A stretch of 58,508 bases of DNA from NCBI GenBank assembly GCA_016212515.1, contig JACRFZ010000041.1, forward strand, positions 1-58,508, given 5' to 3'. The notes under the pieces are model-generated. The model saw nothing but the letters and a program-made list of their open reading frames with translations. It did not search any database and had not been told where the DNA came from. Position 1 is the first letter of the stretch; each line of letters opens with the position of its first letter. Both the position numbers and the translations under genes were made by a program. Positions 34,540-42,764 of the stretch are shown piece after piece. Source of the stretch: Candidatus Melainabacteria bacterium. GTDB lineage: Bacteria > Cyanobacteriota > Vampirovibrionia > Obscuribacterales > Obscuribacteraceae.

Positions 34540-34577
34540 AGCAAGCAAAAAGAAAAGCTTTCCCGCTTGCTTTGTTT
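34540..34577 (+). terminator. Terminator after the coupled membrane gene
   Basis: AGCAAGC (34540-34546) pairs with GCTTGCT (34565-34571), with further A-T pairing inside the loop, followed by TTGTTTTCC. It directly follows the 16-bp repeat. Confidence 0.6.
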
Positions 34578-34623
34578 TCCTCATCACATGAAATAATCAA
34601 AGCAAAAGCAGTTTGGATGACCG

Positions 34624-35208
34624 GTGGATAGGCACGAGAATAACGCACTCATTGCAATGACTTTGGAATCGTTTGATGAGGTTCCGAGGTTCTGTTTGCC
34701 GGGTGGATTCACGGTCAGAACCTATCGTTCCGGTGATGAGCTGCACTGGCTAGATTTGCAAAAGAAAGCAGACCATTATAACGAATTTGATAATTCAACT
34801 TTTGAGACGCAGTTTGGTGAAGGGATTGATGAGCTTTCTGAACGCCAGCTCTACATTGAAAAGAACGGCCAGATAATTGGTACGGCAACGGCATGGTCGG
34901 ACAATAAGTACTGGGAAGCGCAGTCGGGACGAATCCGCTGGGTTGCCGTATTGCCGGAATATCAAGGAATGGGAATTGGCAAAGCCCTAATTTCCTCAGT
35001 CCTTGAGAGATTTGCTTTGCTCGGCGAAACGCGCTCCTATCTGTGGACCCGCACTGTGAGGCTGCCAGCGATAAAGCTTTATTTGCGGTTTGGCTTTAAA
35101 CCTGGAATCCGGAGCAAAGAGGAAGAGGAAATTTGGGCGCGATTAATTAAGGACAATAATTTGCAATCTAATTACTCCAGCCGTTCATTTTTTGAAGCAA
35201 GCAAATAG
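34624..35208 (+). CDS. GNAT-family N-acetyltransferase
   Basis: 194 residues from GTG at 34624, with GGA a few bases before; ATG at 34657 is an alternative. The GNAT core is clear: QLYIEKNGQIIGTATAW (strands 2-3), then IRWVAVLPEYQGMGIGKALI, with the acetyl-CoA loop Q-G-M-G-I-G-K in motif A, and AIKLYLRFGFKPG near the C-terminus. The acceptor is unknown. The gene is distinctly AT-richer than its neighbours and uses A/T-ending codons, and it is bracketed by exact 16-bp repeats, both of which suggest transfer. The right repeat overlaps its last codons. Confidence 0.85.
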   Translation: MDRHENNALIAMTLESFDEVPRFCLPGGFTVRTYRSGDELHWLDLQKKADHYNEFDNSTFETQFGEGIDELSERQLYIEKNGQIIGTATAWSDNKYWEAQSGRIRWVAVLPEYQGMGIGKALISSVLERFALLGETRSYLWTRTVRLPAIKLYLRFGFKPGIRSKEEEEIWARLIKDNNLQSNYSSRSFFEASK

Positions 35209-35219
35209 ACCGGTCAACT
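35204..35219. repeat. 16-bp direct repeat, right copy
   Basis: Exact copy of the repeat at 34521-34536. It overlaps the last codon and stop of the acetyltransferase gene. With the four bases before it (35200-35203) it also matches the copy at 31614. Confidence 0.8.
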
Positions 35220-35228
35220 ACAGTGCCG

Positions 35229-35275
35229 GAAAAAGAAAAAACTTGAGCCCGGAGGAAGACGTGCTTCGCCCCGGG
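35229..35275 (-). terminator. Terminator of the SPFH/small membrane gene transcript
   Basis: On the minus strand the stem (arms about 35248-35259 and 35265-35275) is followed by TTTTTTCTTTTT (A-rich at 35229-35240). It lies just past the stop of the 47-residue gene at 35303. Confidence 0.75.
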
Positions 35276-35302
35276 TGTCAAATCCGGCAATTGCTGCCGC
35301 TG

Positions 35303-35446
35303 TCAGTCCTTTTTCTTTTTGATTCTGATTTTCAGTCCGTATTCGGGACCGACCTTGCCCTGCTTGATGCAGCGCACGGTGACGAAAAGCACTGCCGCCG
35401 CGAAAAGAAGCAGGGCGGGGATGGCAATGAAGTTGGGAATTTCCAT
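35303..35446 (-). CDS. 47-residue single-span membrane protein
   Basis: A small gene read from ATG at 35446 with AGAGG at good spacing upstream and a TGA at 35303. The protein begins MEIPNFIAIPALLLF, has one membrane segment (about residues 6-25), then a short loop (IKQGKVGPEYGL) and a very basic C-terminus (KIRIKKKKD). It is the last gene before a strong terminator and follows the SPFH gene by 129 bp on the same strand, so it may be a small partner of the SPFH protein. The assignment rests on the ribosome site, hydropathy and terminator. Confidence 0.6.
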   Translation of the reverse strand: MEIPNFIAIPALLLFAAAVLFVTVRCIKQGKVGPEYGLKIRIKKKKD

Positions 35447-35575
35447 AGTTTTTCCTCTCTATAGATCTAAAAAAGAAAGGAAAGAGGAGCGCCAGTCTTG
35501 CGACCGACGCTCCTCTCGATGTTGTGGCTGCCGATGCGCCGGAGCTTACGCTTCAGCGCACCGACAAACCTTGGA

Positions 35576-36505
35576 TCAGCTCTTGGCGGCGTCCTTCACC
35601 GAACCCACCAGACCTTCCATGATCTGCTGGCGGAAGTCGGTCATGCCCTGCGGCGAGGCCGGCACGAAGATGGTCGTGGCACCGGACTTGGCGCCGATGG
35701 CGGTGAGGGCTTCCAGCCACTGGTTCATCATGAGCATGTTCATGATGGCCTCTTCCGAGGCGCCGGGGTACGACTTCTTCAGCTCCTCGATGGAGTTCGT
35801 CAGGCCCTTCACGATCTCGGCGCGCTGCAGAGCGATGCCTTCGCCCTTCAGCTTGTCGGAGTCGCGCTGACCTTCGGCCTGCAGGACGCGCAGGGTCTTC
35901 TCGGCTTCGCCCTGGGCGGTGGCGGCCTCACGCTCGCGCTGGGCGGCGTTGATCTTGTTCATGGCCTGCTTGACCGACGCTTCCGGGTCGATCTCGGTCA
36001 CCGGCGAACGCAGGATGCGGTAGCCGAAGGCGGCCATGTCGGCGGTCAGCTCGTTGTTCACCGCGTTGGCGATGTCGCTCTTGCTGTTGAACACCTCGTC
36101 CAGGGTCTGGGTCGTGACCTGCGAACGCACCACGTCGAAGACGAAGGTCTCGATCTGCGGCTCCGGGTTGGAGAGCTTGTAGACCGCGTCGGCTTCCTGC
36201 CCTTCGATGACCTGGTACTGAACCGCCACGGCCACCTTCACCGAGACCTTGTCCTTGGTGATGGTGTCGACGGTGACCACGTGCTGCAGAACCTGCAGGC
36301 TGGGCGTGGCGCGCACCGAGTCCACCAGCGGGATCTTGATGTTCAGGCCGGCGCGGGCGGTCTTCTTGTACTTGCCGAAGCGTTCGATGATCTTCACGGT
36401 CTGGTTGGACACGGTGAAGAAGGTCATCTTCAGGAGAAGCAGGACGAAAAGGCCGGCGACGACGATGCCAACCCAGTTGAGAACGGTGCTGATCAGACTG
36501 TCCAT
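35576..36505 (-). CDS. SPFH/band 7 (stomatin-like) protein
   Basis: 309 residues, ATG with AAGGAA upstream. One N-terminal membrane segment (about residues 9-31) is followed by the SPFH domain (VKIIERFGKYKKTARAGLNI, then VTVDTITKDKVSVKVAVAVQYQV, then RSQVTTQTLDEVF), then a charged coiled coil rich in Ala, Glu and Arg (NAAQREREAATAQGEAEK), and a C-terminal helical cap. Such proteins form ring-shaped or cage-like membrane scaffolds. They often occur with a NfeD partner; none is seen here. Same strand and codon style as the S1-domain gene upstream. Confidence 0.9.
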   Translation of the reverse strand: MDSLISTVLNWVGIVVAGLFVLLLLKMTFFTVSNQTVKIIERFGKYKKTARAGLNIKIPLVDSVRATPSLQVLQHVVTVDTITKDKVSVKVAVAVQYQVIEGQEADAVYKLSNPEPQIETFVFDVVRSQVTTQTLDEVFNSKSDIANAVNNELTADMAAFGYRILRSPVTEIDPEASVKQAMNKINAAQREREAATAQGEAEKTLRVLQAEGQRDSDKLKGEGIALQRAEIVKGLTNSIEELKKSYPGASEEAIMNMLMMNQWLEALTAIGAKSGATTIFVPASPQGMTDFRQQIMEGLVGSVKDAAKS

Positions 36506-36641
36506 GTAGAAAGTTCCTTTTGGATGAGTGCCGATGCTGGCGAGAATGGTTATCCGCTCAGTCGGCTGGATTTGCAGTTGCTTCTTCTTCTTGCCGGTTA
36601 TGCATCCCGTGCAACTTGCTTAGACGGGCTGCCACCGGATT

Positions 36642-36687
36642 GGGCGAACCGCCGGGGTCACCGAAGTGACTGGCCGGCGGTCCGCCC
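36642..36687. promoter_or_regulatory. Long GC-rich hairpin between the S1 and SPFH genes
   Basis: Arms beginning GGGCGAACCGCCGG and ending CCGGCGGTCCGCCC pair with a single mismatch, and the centre (GTCAC, CGAA, GTGAC) forms a second stem closed by a tetraloop. It has no T-run on either strand, so it is not an ordinary terminator. It lies 26 bp past the S1 gene stop. Confidence 0.6.
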
Positions 36688-36713
36688 TGCTCGAACGAGC
36701 GCGGCCGGAGCCG

Positions 36714-37646
36714 TTACTCGCTTTCGCGCACCACGCGGACGTACTTGCCGGCGACGACTTCACCGGTGGTGATGACGCGGGACGAACGGGAGCCCTTCAG
36801 AAGCACCGAGTTGTCCTTCAGGTGCGTGTCGGCGGCCGCCAGGAAGGCGGGCACGGCGACGGCCCCGATGGTCATGGTGAAGCCCTCGACGCCGTCGACG
36901 TTGGCGGCCTTGATGTCGCGTCCGACAGTGCGGTCACCTTCGCCGAAGTAGCTGAGCAGCTCCGCCGCTTCCTCGACTTCGCCGGCCTTGATGGTGGAGA
37001 GGGCGATGCGCGGCTTGTCTTCGACCATCTCGGCGGAGATGATGAAGACCTTGACCTTCTCGCCTTCCTTGACCGGGTTGTCCATCTCGCGGTTGTGCAG
37101 CAGACCGGACACGCCGCCGAGGTCCACGTAGGCGCCGAAGGTGAACTTCTCGCCGGGGTTCTTGGTGGAGTCCTTCTCGGCCAGCTTGACCACCGTGCCT
37201 TCCACGACCGAGCCTGCCACGAGGGCGGACACGGCTTCGCGCACGGAGTTCAGCTTGGCGGCAGCGCGCTGCTCGACTTCGGCCTTGCGGGCCTTGTGGT
37301 CGGCTTCACGAGCCAGCAGGAAGGGCTTCGCCTCGTTGACGATGAGGCGCTGCTTCTCGGGGTTTTCCGGGTCGTGACCGGCGTCCTTGGCTTCCATGAT
37401 CAGCACGCGCACGGTCTGGCCGGGGTTGCCGGTCAGTTCCTTGCGGCGGGCATCCTTCTCGGCGGGGTTCTTGCCGATCAGGGTGGAGTTGGGCATGAAG
37501 GCCATGGGGTTGCCGTCGATGACGATCAGGACGCCCGGCTCGGGGTGCTTGACCTTGGCGACGGTGCCCTCGACGATGTCGCCGACCTTGGCGGTGATGG
37601 CGACGATCTTGCGGGCGGGCTTCTTGGTGGTGTGGTTCTTGGACAT
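36714..37646 (-). CDS. S1-domain RNA-binding protein
   Basis: 310 residues, ATG preceded by AAGGAG. Two S1 (OB-fold) repeats are visible: about residues 20-100, opening VGDIVEGTVAKVKHPEPGVL, and about 140-215, opening AGSVVEGTVVKLAEKDS with FGAYVDLGGVSGLLHNREM and the closing PRIALSTIK. A charged helical linker (about 105-140) separates them. The C-terminal 90 residues are not recognised. It resembles ribosomal protein S1 fragments and general RNA-binding factors but is too short and atypical for rpsA. The codon use suggests strong expression. Confidence 0.8.
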   Translation of the reverse strand: MSKNHTTKKPARKIVAITAKVGDIVEGTVAKVKHPEPGVLIVIDGNPMAFMPNSTLIGKNPAEKDARRKELTGNPGQTVRVLIMEAKDAGHDPENPEKQRLIVNEAKPFLLAREADHKARKAEVEQRAAAKLNSVREAVSALVAGSVVEGTVVKLAEKDSTKNPGEKFTFGAYVDLGGVSGLLHNREMDNPVKEGEKVKVFIISAEMVEDKPRIALSTIKAGEVEEAAELLSYFGEGDRTVGRDIKAANVDGVEGFTMTIGAVAVPAFLAAADTHLKDNSVLLKGSRSSRVITTGEVVAGKYVRVVRESE

Positions 37647-38384
37647 AGCGCTATCTCCTTGGAGAAAATTGCGCCTGCTTTGAGGCGACTTAGGTTAAAC
37701 CCAGGGGACTCAGCTGATGTCTCCTGGGGGTATGCGATGAGCCAGAACGCAAAGCCGTAATGCTCATCGAGCCGCACCGGACATTGGCGCAGCGTTGTTC
37801 TCTCAACTCTCAGTTCACTTGCAACTTGAACAACCCGTTTCTCCAAGTTCGTCCTGAAGACGATGGGCTTGGATTGGAAATGGTGAAATATCCCGGGTTG
37901 TGTTGGCTGCTTTTGATCTAGAGAGGAAAGAGAATGTAAGTAACCTTGCCTCTTGGGAACCTGGAAAGGCAATAGGCTCTTGATGGTTTAATGAACCTGA
38001 TGGGGGTTTTCCCAATTTTGGCTGATTCACGCAGTTAGAAGAGCTTCTCTAGTTAGCGCTCAAACTAATCCACTTCTTAATAGTTTTAGAGAGGCTTTTA
38101 AGGAACAGGAGGTTTGACCGATTTCCACCCTCCGGCTTTAATGTTTTTGGTGGTTTTGCCAGTGTTTATTAGAGCGAAGCAATTATTTAGCCTCGCTTAT
38201 TTCCCCGCCAAAATTGCGAAGAGCGGCAGGGGCGCATGCTTTTGGAGATAATTGCGATAACCTAATTATTGGCTCTTTGCTTCAAGAAAAGTTGTAAAAC
38301 TATCAAGGTTTTGTTGCTAACTATTAACCCCACAACAATTCCCCTCGAACATCAAAAGCCGAAACGCAATAAGGAGAGCCGCGC
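37647..38384. other. Divergent intergenic region, S1 gene to leucine dehydrogenase
   Basis: 738 bp with no supported gene, AT-rich to the right. A GATGAGC/GCTCATC hairpin lies around 37735-37768. The last 120 bp are AT-rich (TTGTAAAACTATC and similar) and should hold the dehydrogenase promoter, but I cannot choose one -35/-10 pair. Confidence 0.5.
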
Positions 38385-39464
38385 ATGATGGGAGTCTTCC
38401 ACGATCTGGAGAGCTACGGGCATGAACAGATTTCTTTTTTCCACGATAAAGAATCTGGCCTGAAAGCTATTATCGGCGTGCACAGCACGGTACTGGGCCC
38501 ATCCCTGGGCGGCTGTCGTATGTGGAAATATACCGATGAGCAAGCTGCTCTTCGCGATGTCTTGCGCCTCTCGCGCGGCATGACCTACAAGGCTGCTGTA
38601 GCTGGTCTCAACCTGGGCGGCGGTAAAGCCGTGGTTATGGCTGACGCCCGCACCGAGAAGACCCCGGCCATGCTGAAAGCTTTCGGTAAAGCCGTAGAAG
38701 CTATGGGTGGGCGCTATATTACCGCTGAAGACGTAGGTATGAGTGTTTCCGACATCGATACCATCCGCGGTTACACAAAATATGCCGTCGGTGGTTCCAA
38801 TGAAGGCGGCAGCGGCGATCCTTCCGTGATGACTGCCTTTGGAGTTTTCCAGGGCATGAAAGCAGCGCTCAAGGTCACCGGTCTGGGTGAGAGCCTGGAA
38901 GGTGCCCGGGTTGCCATTCAAGGTGTAGGCAATGTGGGTTATCACCTGGCTAGCTACTTATCAGCCGCCGGCGCCAAGCTGGTGATCACCGATATTTATC
39001 CCAATCAGATTGAGAAAGTAGTGCAGGAATTCGGCGCCGAAGTGGTCGCACCGGACCAGATTTACAGCGTCGACTGCGATATTTTCGCCCCTTGCGCTCT
39101 TGGTGCAGTGCTCAATGCCCGCACCATTCCGCAATTGAAGTGCAAGATCGTAGCCGGCTCCGCCAACAACCAGTTGGAAGCCGATTCAGACGGCTTTGAT
39201 CTCTTCAGCCGCGGTGTGGTTTATGCTCCCGATTATGCTATCAATTCCGGTGGCTTGATCAATGTGGCTGCCGAACTGGACGGTTATAATCATGAACGCG
39301 TCATGGCCAAAGTGTCTCAGGTATACAACACTATCGTGAATATCCTGGAACGCTCCAAGAAAGAGCACATACCGCCCCATCAGGCTGCTGACGCCATGGC
39401 TGAGCAGAGGCTGACGGAAGCAAAAAAGTTGCCGGCTGAACCCGTACCCGCTCTTGCTCGGTAA
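38385..39464 (+). CDS. Leucine dehydrogenase (Glu/Leu/Phe/Val dehydrogenase family)
   Basis: 359 residues, the usual length of leucine dehydrogenase. ATG at 38385 (or 38388) follows GGAGAG. The enzyme oxidatively deaminates branched-chain amino acids with NAD+. The substrate region GPSLGGCRMW, the lysine-bearing segment RGMTYKAAVAGLNLGGGKAVV, and the dinucleotide fold GVGNVGYHLASYL near residue 185 are all canonical. CALGAVLN and the GSANNQL segment near residue 265 also fit. The alternatives valine or phenylalanine dehydrogenase cannot be excluded. Single gene with its own long leader. Confidence 0.9.
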   Translation: MMGVFHDLESYGHEQISFFHDKESGLKAIIGVHSTVLGPSLGGCRMWKYTDEQAALRDVLRLSRGMTYKAAVAGLNLGGGKAVVMADARTEKTPAMLKAFGKAVEAMGGRYITAEDVGMSVSDIDTIRGYTKYAVGGSNEGGSGDPSVMTAFGVFQGMKAALKVTGLGESLEGARVAIQGVGNVGYHLASYLSAAGAKLVITDIYPNQIEKVVQEFGAEVVAPDQIYSVDCDIFAPCALGAVLNARTIPQLKCKIVAGSANNQLEADSDGFDLFSRGVVYAPDYAINSGGLINVAAELDGYNHERVMAKVSQVYNTIVNILERSKKEHIPPHQAADAMAEQRLTEAKKLPAEPVPALAR

Positions 39465-39509
39465 ACAGCCGCAAGCTAAAGCCACCAAGCCAGTAAGATA
39501 AGAGCACAA

Positions 39510-39863
39510 TTGAGCTTCAACACGGTATACCCCACATTTCACTGTCCGTTCTGCAAGCAGATCGTTGACTCTGGTGTGGGGTTTCGTGTTGGTGCCCTGG
39601 CCAGGCGGGCTTATAAAATAGGCGACACCTTGAGCTGGGATGTAGAAGATGGCCCTCTGCGCCCGGAGCAACGCCCTCAGGGTGGCAATATCCGCACCGT
39701 CGGTTATTTCAATTGCGATAATCCCAAGTGCACAAGCTGGCAGGACTGTTTTCCGGCGGTGCAGATGGCTCTGGTAACAATTGCTAAGGACAAGATAGAG
39801 TCGGTGGAAGCCTATGATCCGCCCGCTCAAGTAGACCAGTTTGCCATTATTGAAATGGACTGA
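39510..39863 (+). CDS. Small zinc-ribbon-like protein
   Basis: 117 residues from TTG at 39510, preceded by TAAGAG; no in-frame ATG is available. Two cysteine pairs, FHCPFCKQ near residue 12 and CDNPKCTSW near 69, could bind one zinc ion. The part between is charged. The rest has no recognised family. It lies 45 bp after the leucine dehydrogenase gene on the same strand. Confidence 0.55.
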   Translation: MSFNTVYPTFHCPFCKQIVDSGVGFRVGALARRAYKIGDTLSWDVEDGPLRPEQRPQGGNIRTVGYFNCDNPKCTSWQDCFPAVQMALVTIAKDKIESVEAYDPPAQVDQFAIIEMD

Positions 39864-39905
39864 AAAGCGCTTATCTGTTATATATTCCTCTGAGGCGGTG
39901 CCAAT

Positions 39906-40730
39906 ATGAAACAGAGAATTTTGCCTTTTGTCCTAGCTGCGACCTTGCTACTTAGCCAGGCTCTGCCGGCTCGGGCGCAGTCGCCGTATTGGTTCTTGTA
40001 CATGGGACAGTCCCTGCTCTACCCTCTCACTCGCGGTTTGATGGGCTCTTTGTACTACGGTCCCTACAATGCAAATCCCCTTTACTCCGCCAGCTATTTT
40101 ATGAAACGGGCGGCCTCCAATGCTGCGCAATACCCCTATGTAGCGCCCTATTACAGCCCCGGTTCCTTTGGTCCCTATGGTTATCGTAATGCCGGTCTGC
40201 CGCCAAACTACAACTACGGTCTGACCAATGCCGATATGCAGGGGCAGCAGCAGAACCAGCAGTCCGATCAGTCTTTGTACTCCAATAACAGTGCCCAGGC
40301 GCAGCCCTTGCACCTGCCGGCCAGCCCCTACTATCCGCCAGTGGGAGCAAGCAATATTAATCAGCCCATTTATTCCGCACCACCGGCAGTGAGTGGTGGC
40401 GGTAACCAGGCACCGGTTATGGCTGCCGGCGGGCAAGATGTCGGTTTAACGGCACCCGTATCGGCCGGCTCCGGCAGTCCTGTGGCTCAAGGCTTTATTG
40501 ACCATCTCGTCAGCAAATATCAGGGTGACATGAGTAAAGCGCTCTCCAATTCCGATACCCGCAGTTGGGCCCGGGCCATGGGCGTGGTGGAGGAAGGAGT
40601 AAACGACGGCTCTTACTTACCTGCCGATCGCCTGGAGGTAATCGGCCGAATCCTCAGAGACAACACCTTAGATCCGGTGTCGAAGATTGACACCATGCGA
40701 ATTCTGCTCAAGAAGCAGGGCGGCAATTAA
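39906..40730 (+). CDS. Secreted Tyr/Pro/Gln-rich protein
   Basis: 274 residues, ATG start. A clean signal peptide ends near ALPARAQ (residue 25). Residues 26-190 are of low complexity, rich in Tyr, Pro, Asn, Gln and Ser (for example YYGPYNANPLYSASYF), like surface or matrix proteins. The last 85 residues form a helical domain (FIDHLVSKYQGDMSKALSNS, then DTMRILLKKQ). No family recognised. A TATATT box at 39881-39886 could be its -10 but lacks a -35 at the right distance. Confidence 0.75.
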   Translation: MKQRILPFVLAATLLLSQALPARAQSPYWFLYMGQSLLYPLTRGLMGSLYYGPYNANPLYSASYFMKRAASNAAQYPYVAPYYSPGSFGPYGYRNAGLPPNYNYGLTNADMQGQQQNQQSDQSLYSNNSAQAQPLHLPASPYYPPVGASNINQPIYSAPPAVSGGGNQAPVMAAGGQDVGLTAPVSAGSGSPVAQGFIDHLVSKYQGDMSKALSNSDTRSWARAMGVVEEGVNDGSYLPADRLEVIGRILRDNTLDPVSKIDTMRILLKKQGGN

Positions 40731-41055
40731 GCGGCGAGGTGCATTGCTCTTGGCTAGCCTAGCGCACGCAAGCAGAGTTTAGTAAGAAATACTGACGGAA
40801 ACGTCCTCAAGCGAGGAGAAAAGTTTTGGCAAGCTTCTCCGGTGCCTGGTTGACAGTGCTCGGCCGGGAGTTTCGCTTGGACACGGCTTTCTTTACGTTT
40901 CCGGAAATAAGAAAAGCCTCTTTAGTAGGCTCTAAACGAAATCAAACTTATTTCCCTAATTCCTAACCGGTAACTTGCAAACTTAAAAAGCTAGAAGAGC
41001 CTACCTCTTACCAAAGCTCTGCCGAATCTATTCAGACAACCATCTGGAGCGCGTT
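40731..41055. other. Intergenic region
   Basis: 325 bp without a supported gene. Two weak hairpins are visible: GGAGAA/TTCTCC at about 40815-40840 and AGCCT/AGGCT at about 40914-40931. One of them may terminate the gene at 39906. Confidence 0.45.
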
Positions 41056-41682
41056 ATGCCGTCTAAAGACCTGTACCCTGACTTAGATACGCTGAAAGCG
41101 CGATACCGTCGCTGGCAGCACTACGACATCCGCATCTTCGACATGCTGAGCGATGTCACCATTGTTTCGCCCCATGGCGGTTTCATCGAAGCCGGCACCT
41201 CCCACATTGCTCAGCTCGTGGCCGGACGAAACTACAACTTCTTCGACTTTCAGGGGCTGCTCAAAACTCGCCCGCTGGATCTGCACATCACTTCCGTCAA
41301 CTTCAGGGAGCCCTTGCTGGCTGAAGTACTTGGTCGTTCTCGCCTGGCGGTGTCCATCCACTGCATGGGCAGGGAGGCGCCCGGAGAAATCTGGGTGGGC
41401 GGCCTGAACAAGAAGCTGCGTGACTGCATGGCTAAGGCTTTGCGGGAAAAAGGCTTCACTGTGCGCACGGATCTGCCCCGCTACAAGGGTGTTCACCCGC
41501 GCAACTTCGTTAACATGCCCGTCGAACACGGCGTGCAGTTGGAAATTGCCGGGGATGTTGTGGACAGCTTCTTCAGCACACCTGCAAAGTTTGCCCGAGA
41601 AGTGGATTTTGCCCCGGAGACAACCCCGGTGCTGCACAGTTTCGTGGCTGCCTGCCGCAAGGCCCTCTGTCAGTGCTCTTGA
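41056..41682 (+). CDS. Poly-gamma-glutamate hydrolase family protein
   Basis: 208 residues, ATG start. It matches the zinc peptidase family of phage poly-gamma-glutamate hydrolases: SPHGGFIEAGTSHIAQL near residue 39 holds the first His and Glu, YNFFDFQGLLK follows, LAVSIHCMG carries a further His, and NMPVEHGVQLEI gives the C-terminal block. These enzymes cleave capsular poly-gamma-glutamate and are often of phage origin; chromosomal orphans also occur. No phage structural genes are near. Codon use is GC-rich. Confidence 0.85.
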   Translation: MPSKDLYPDLDTLKARYRRWQHYDIRIFDMLSDVTIVSPHGGFIEAGTSHIAQLVAGRNYNFFDFQGLLKTRPLDLHITSVNFREPLLAEVLGRSRLAVSIHCMGREAPGEIWVGGLNKKLRDCMAKALREKGFTVRTDLPRYKGVHPRNFVNMPVEHGVQLEIAGDVVDSFFSTPAKFAREVDFAPETTPVLHSFVAACRKALCQCS

Positions 41683-41988
41683 AATATGAGCTAGCGCTAA
41701 TTTCACTAGTTGATCTTGAGATTAAACAAGCATTTCTAGTGTCATTAGCGAAGCTCTAGTAGAAATCACATCTTTCAACACCTTGTCTTTTAAGCTTCTT
41801 CAAGCTTAGGACAGAGTTATCTCTCATTTTCAAATCAGAATCAGGTCAAAGACTCAAGTACATTGTCGGCGCCTTAGCTTAGCCCATTTCTTCTGACTGC
41901 TGGTCAGACGTTGGGACAGTTCTGAATTGTTGTGAGAAGTCGCAGCAGCAATGCTTTCTCTGTAATGCAACCTGGAAAGGATGTAACT
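41683..41988. other. AT-rich intergenic leader
   Basis: 306 bp, clearly AT-rich in the first half (GCTAGCGCTAATTTCACTAGTT at its start, first 20 bases only relevant). No gene and no clear promoter pair are seen. Confidence 0.45.
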
Positions 41989-42618
41989 ATGAGCGACTAT
42001 CGTCGTATCGACCTTTTGCAGTGCCACCTCACCATCAACCACGACATCGCCCACCTGCGCAGCAACATGCGTCTGGCGGCCAGCCTGGAGATGGAACTGG
42101 TGGACTTCGACAAGCAAATCGATGAGGCCCTGGGCACCCTCGAGCCCCTGGTCCAGCGACTGGCTTCCATGGCCTGCCTGCCTCTCGAGGGTGCTCCCGT
42201 CACTGATGAGGAATTCGACCTGATTCTGGCGGCTGCGGGCACCATCGGCGGTCTCAGCCATTGCCTCGAAACCACCTTCGGTGTCTACCGGCAGGTGCAG
42301 CAGGCAATCGGGCAGCTCGATTACCTGGTGAGCGAGGGCAAAGGTGTGGACCGCCTCTTCGTGGTGGCCGACCCCGCCCTGGCCGACAACCCCGTGGCTC
42401 GAAACCTCATCGCTCATGCTGCGGCATCGACCGGTGGAGTGCTTGCGGCGCGTCAGTGCTTCGCTCTCTGCTCCTCGGCCCTGAAGCGACTGGATTACCA
42501 GGCTGCTGCTCGCTACCTGTCCGAGGCGCGCCGTTTTGCGTCCAACGAGAATCTCCTCGCTTCCCTGGTGAAGCGCGGCGGTCTGCGTGCGGCAGATGGG
42601 CTGCCGGCCTGCGCCTGA
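41989..42618 (+). CDS. Helical protein of unknown function
   Basis: 209 residues from ATG at 41989, preceded by AAAGGA. The protein is all-helical by eye (heptad-like LEMELVDFDKQIDEALGTLEP), soluble, and rich in Ala and Leu, with three or four Cys in the C-terminal half. No family recognised. A GC-rich hairpin follows, and the NadD-like gene lies 146 bp downstream on the same strand. Confidence 0.65.
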   Translation: MSDYRRIDLLQCHLTINHDIAHLRSNMRLAASLEMELVDFDKQIDEALGTLEPLVQRLASMACLPLEGAPVTDEEFDLILAAAGTIGGLSHCLETTFGVYRQVQQAIGQLDYLVSEGKGVDRLFVVADPALADNPVARNLIAHAAASTGGVLAARQCFALCSSALKRLDYQAAARYLSEARRFASNENLLASLVKRGGLRAADGLPACA

Positions 42619-42679
42619 GCCTACTTTCAACCTGCCACCAACTGTGTCCTAGCGGAAGAGACTTTTCGAGAATCGAAGC

Positions 42680-42706
42680 GGAGGGTGCCTTTGGCGCCCC
42701 CTCTTT
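42680..42706 (+). terminator. Probable terminator before the first NadD-like gene
   Basis: GGAGGGTGCC (42680-42689) pairs with the GGCGCCCCCTC segment (42693-42703) around a short TTT loop, followed by TTTGCC. Confidence 0.5.
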
Positions 42707-42764
42707 GCCGAGAACAAGCGCTCTTTCCCCATTTTATGAACCATCAACTGATAGGGGAAAGCCT

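Noticed and set aside
35498..36772. 424-codon plus-strand frame opposite the SPFH gene
   Set aside because: Antisense shadow; the minus-strand protein is a clear SPFH family member.
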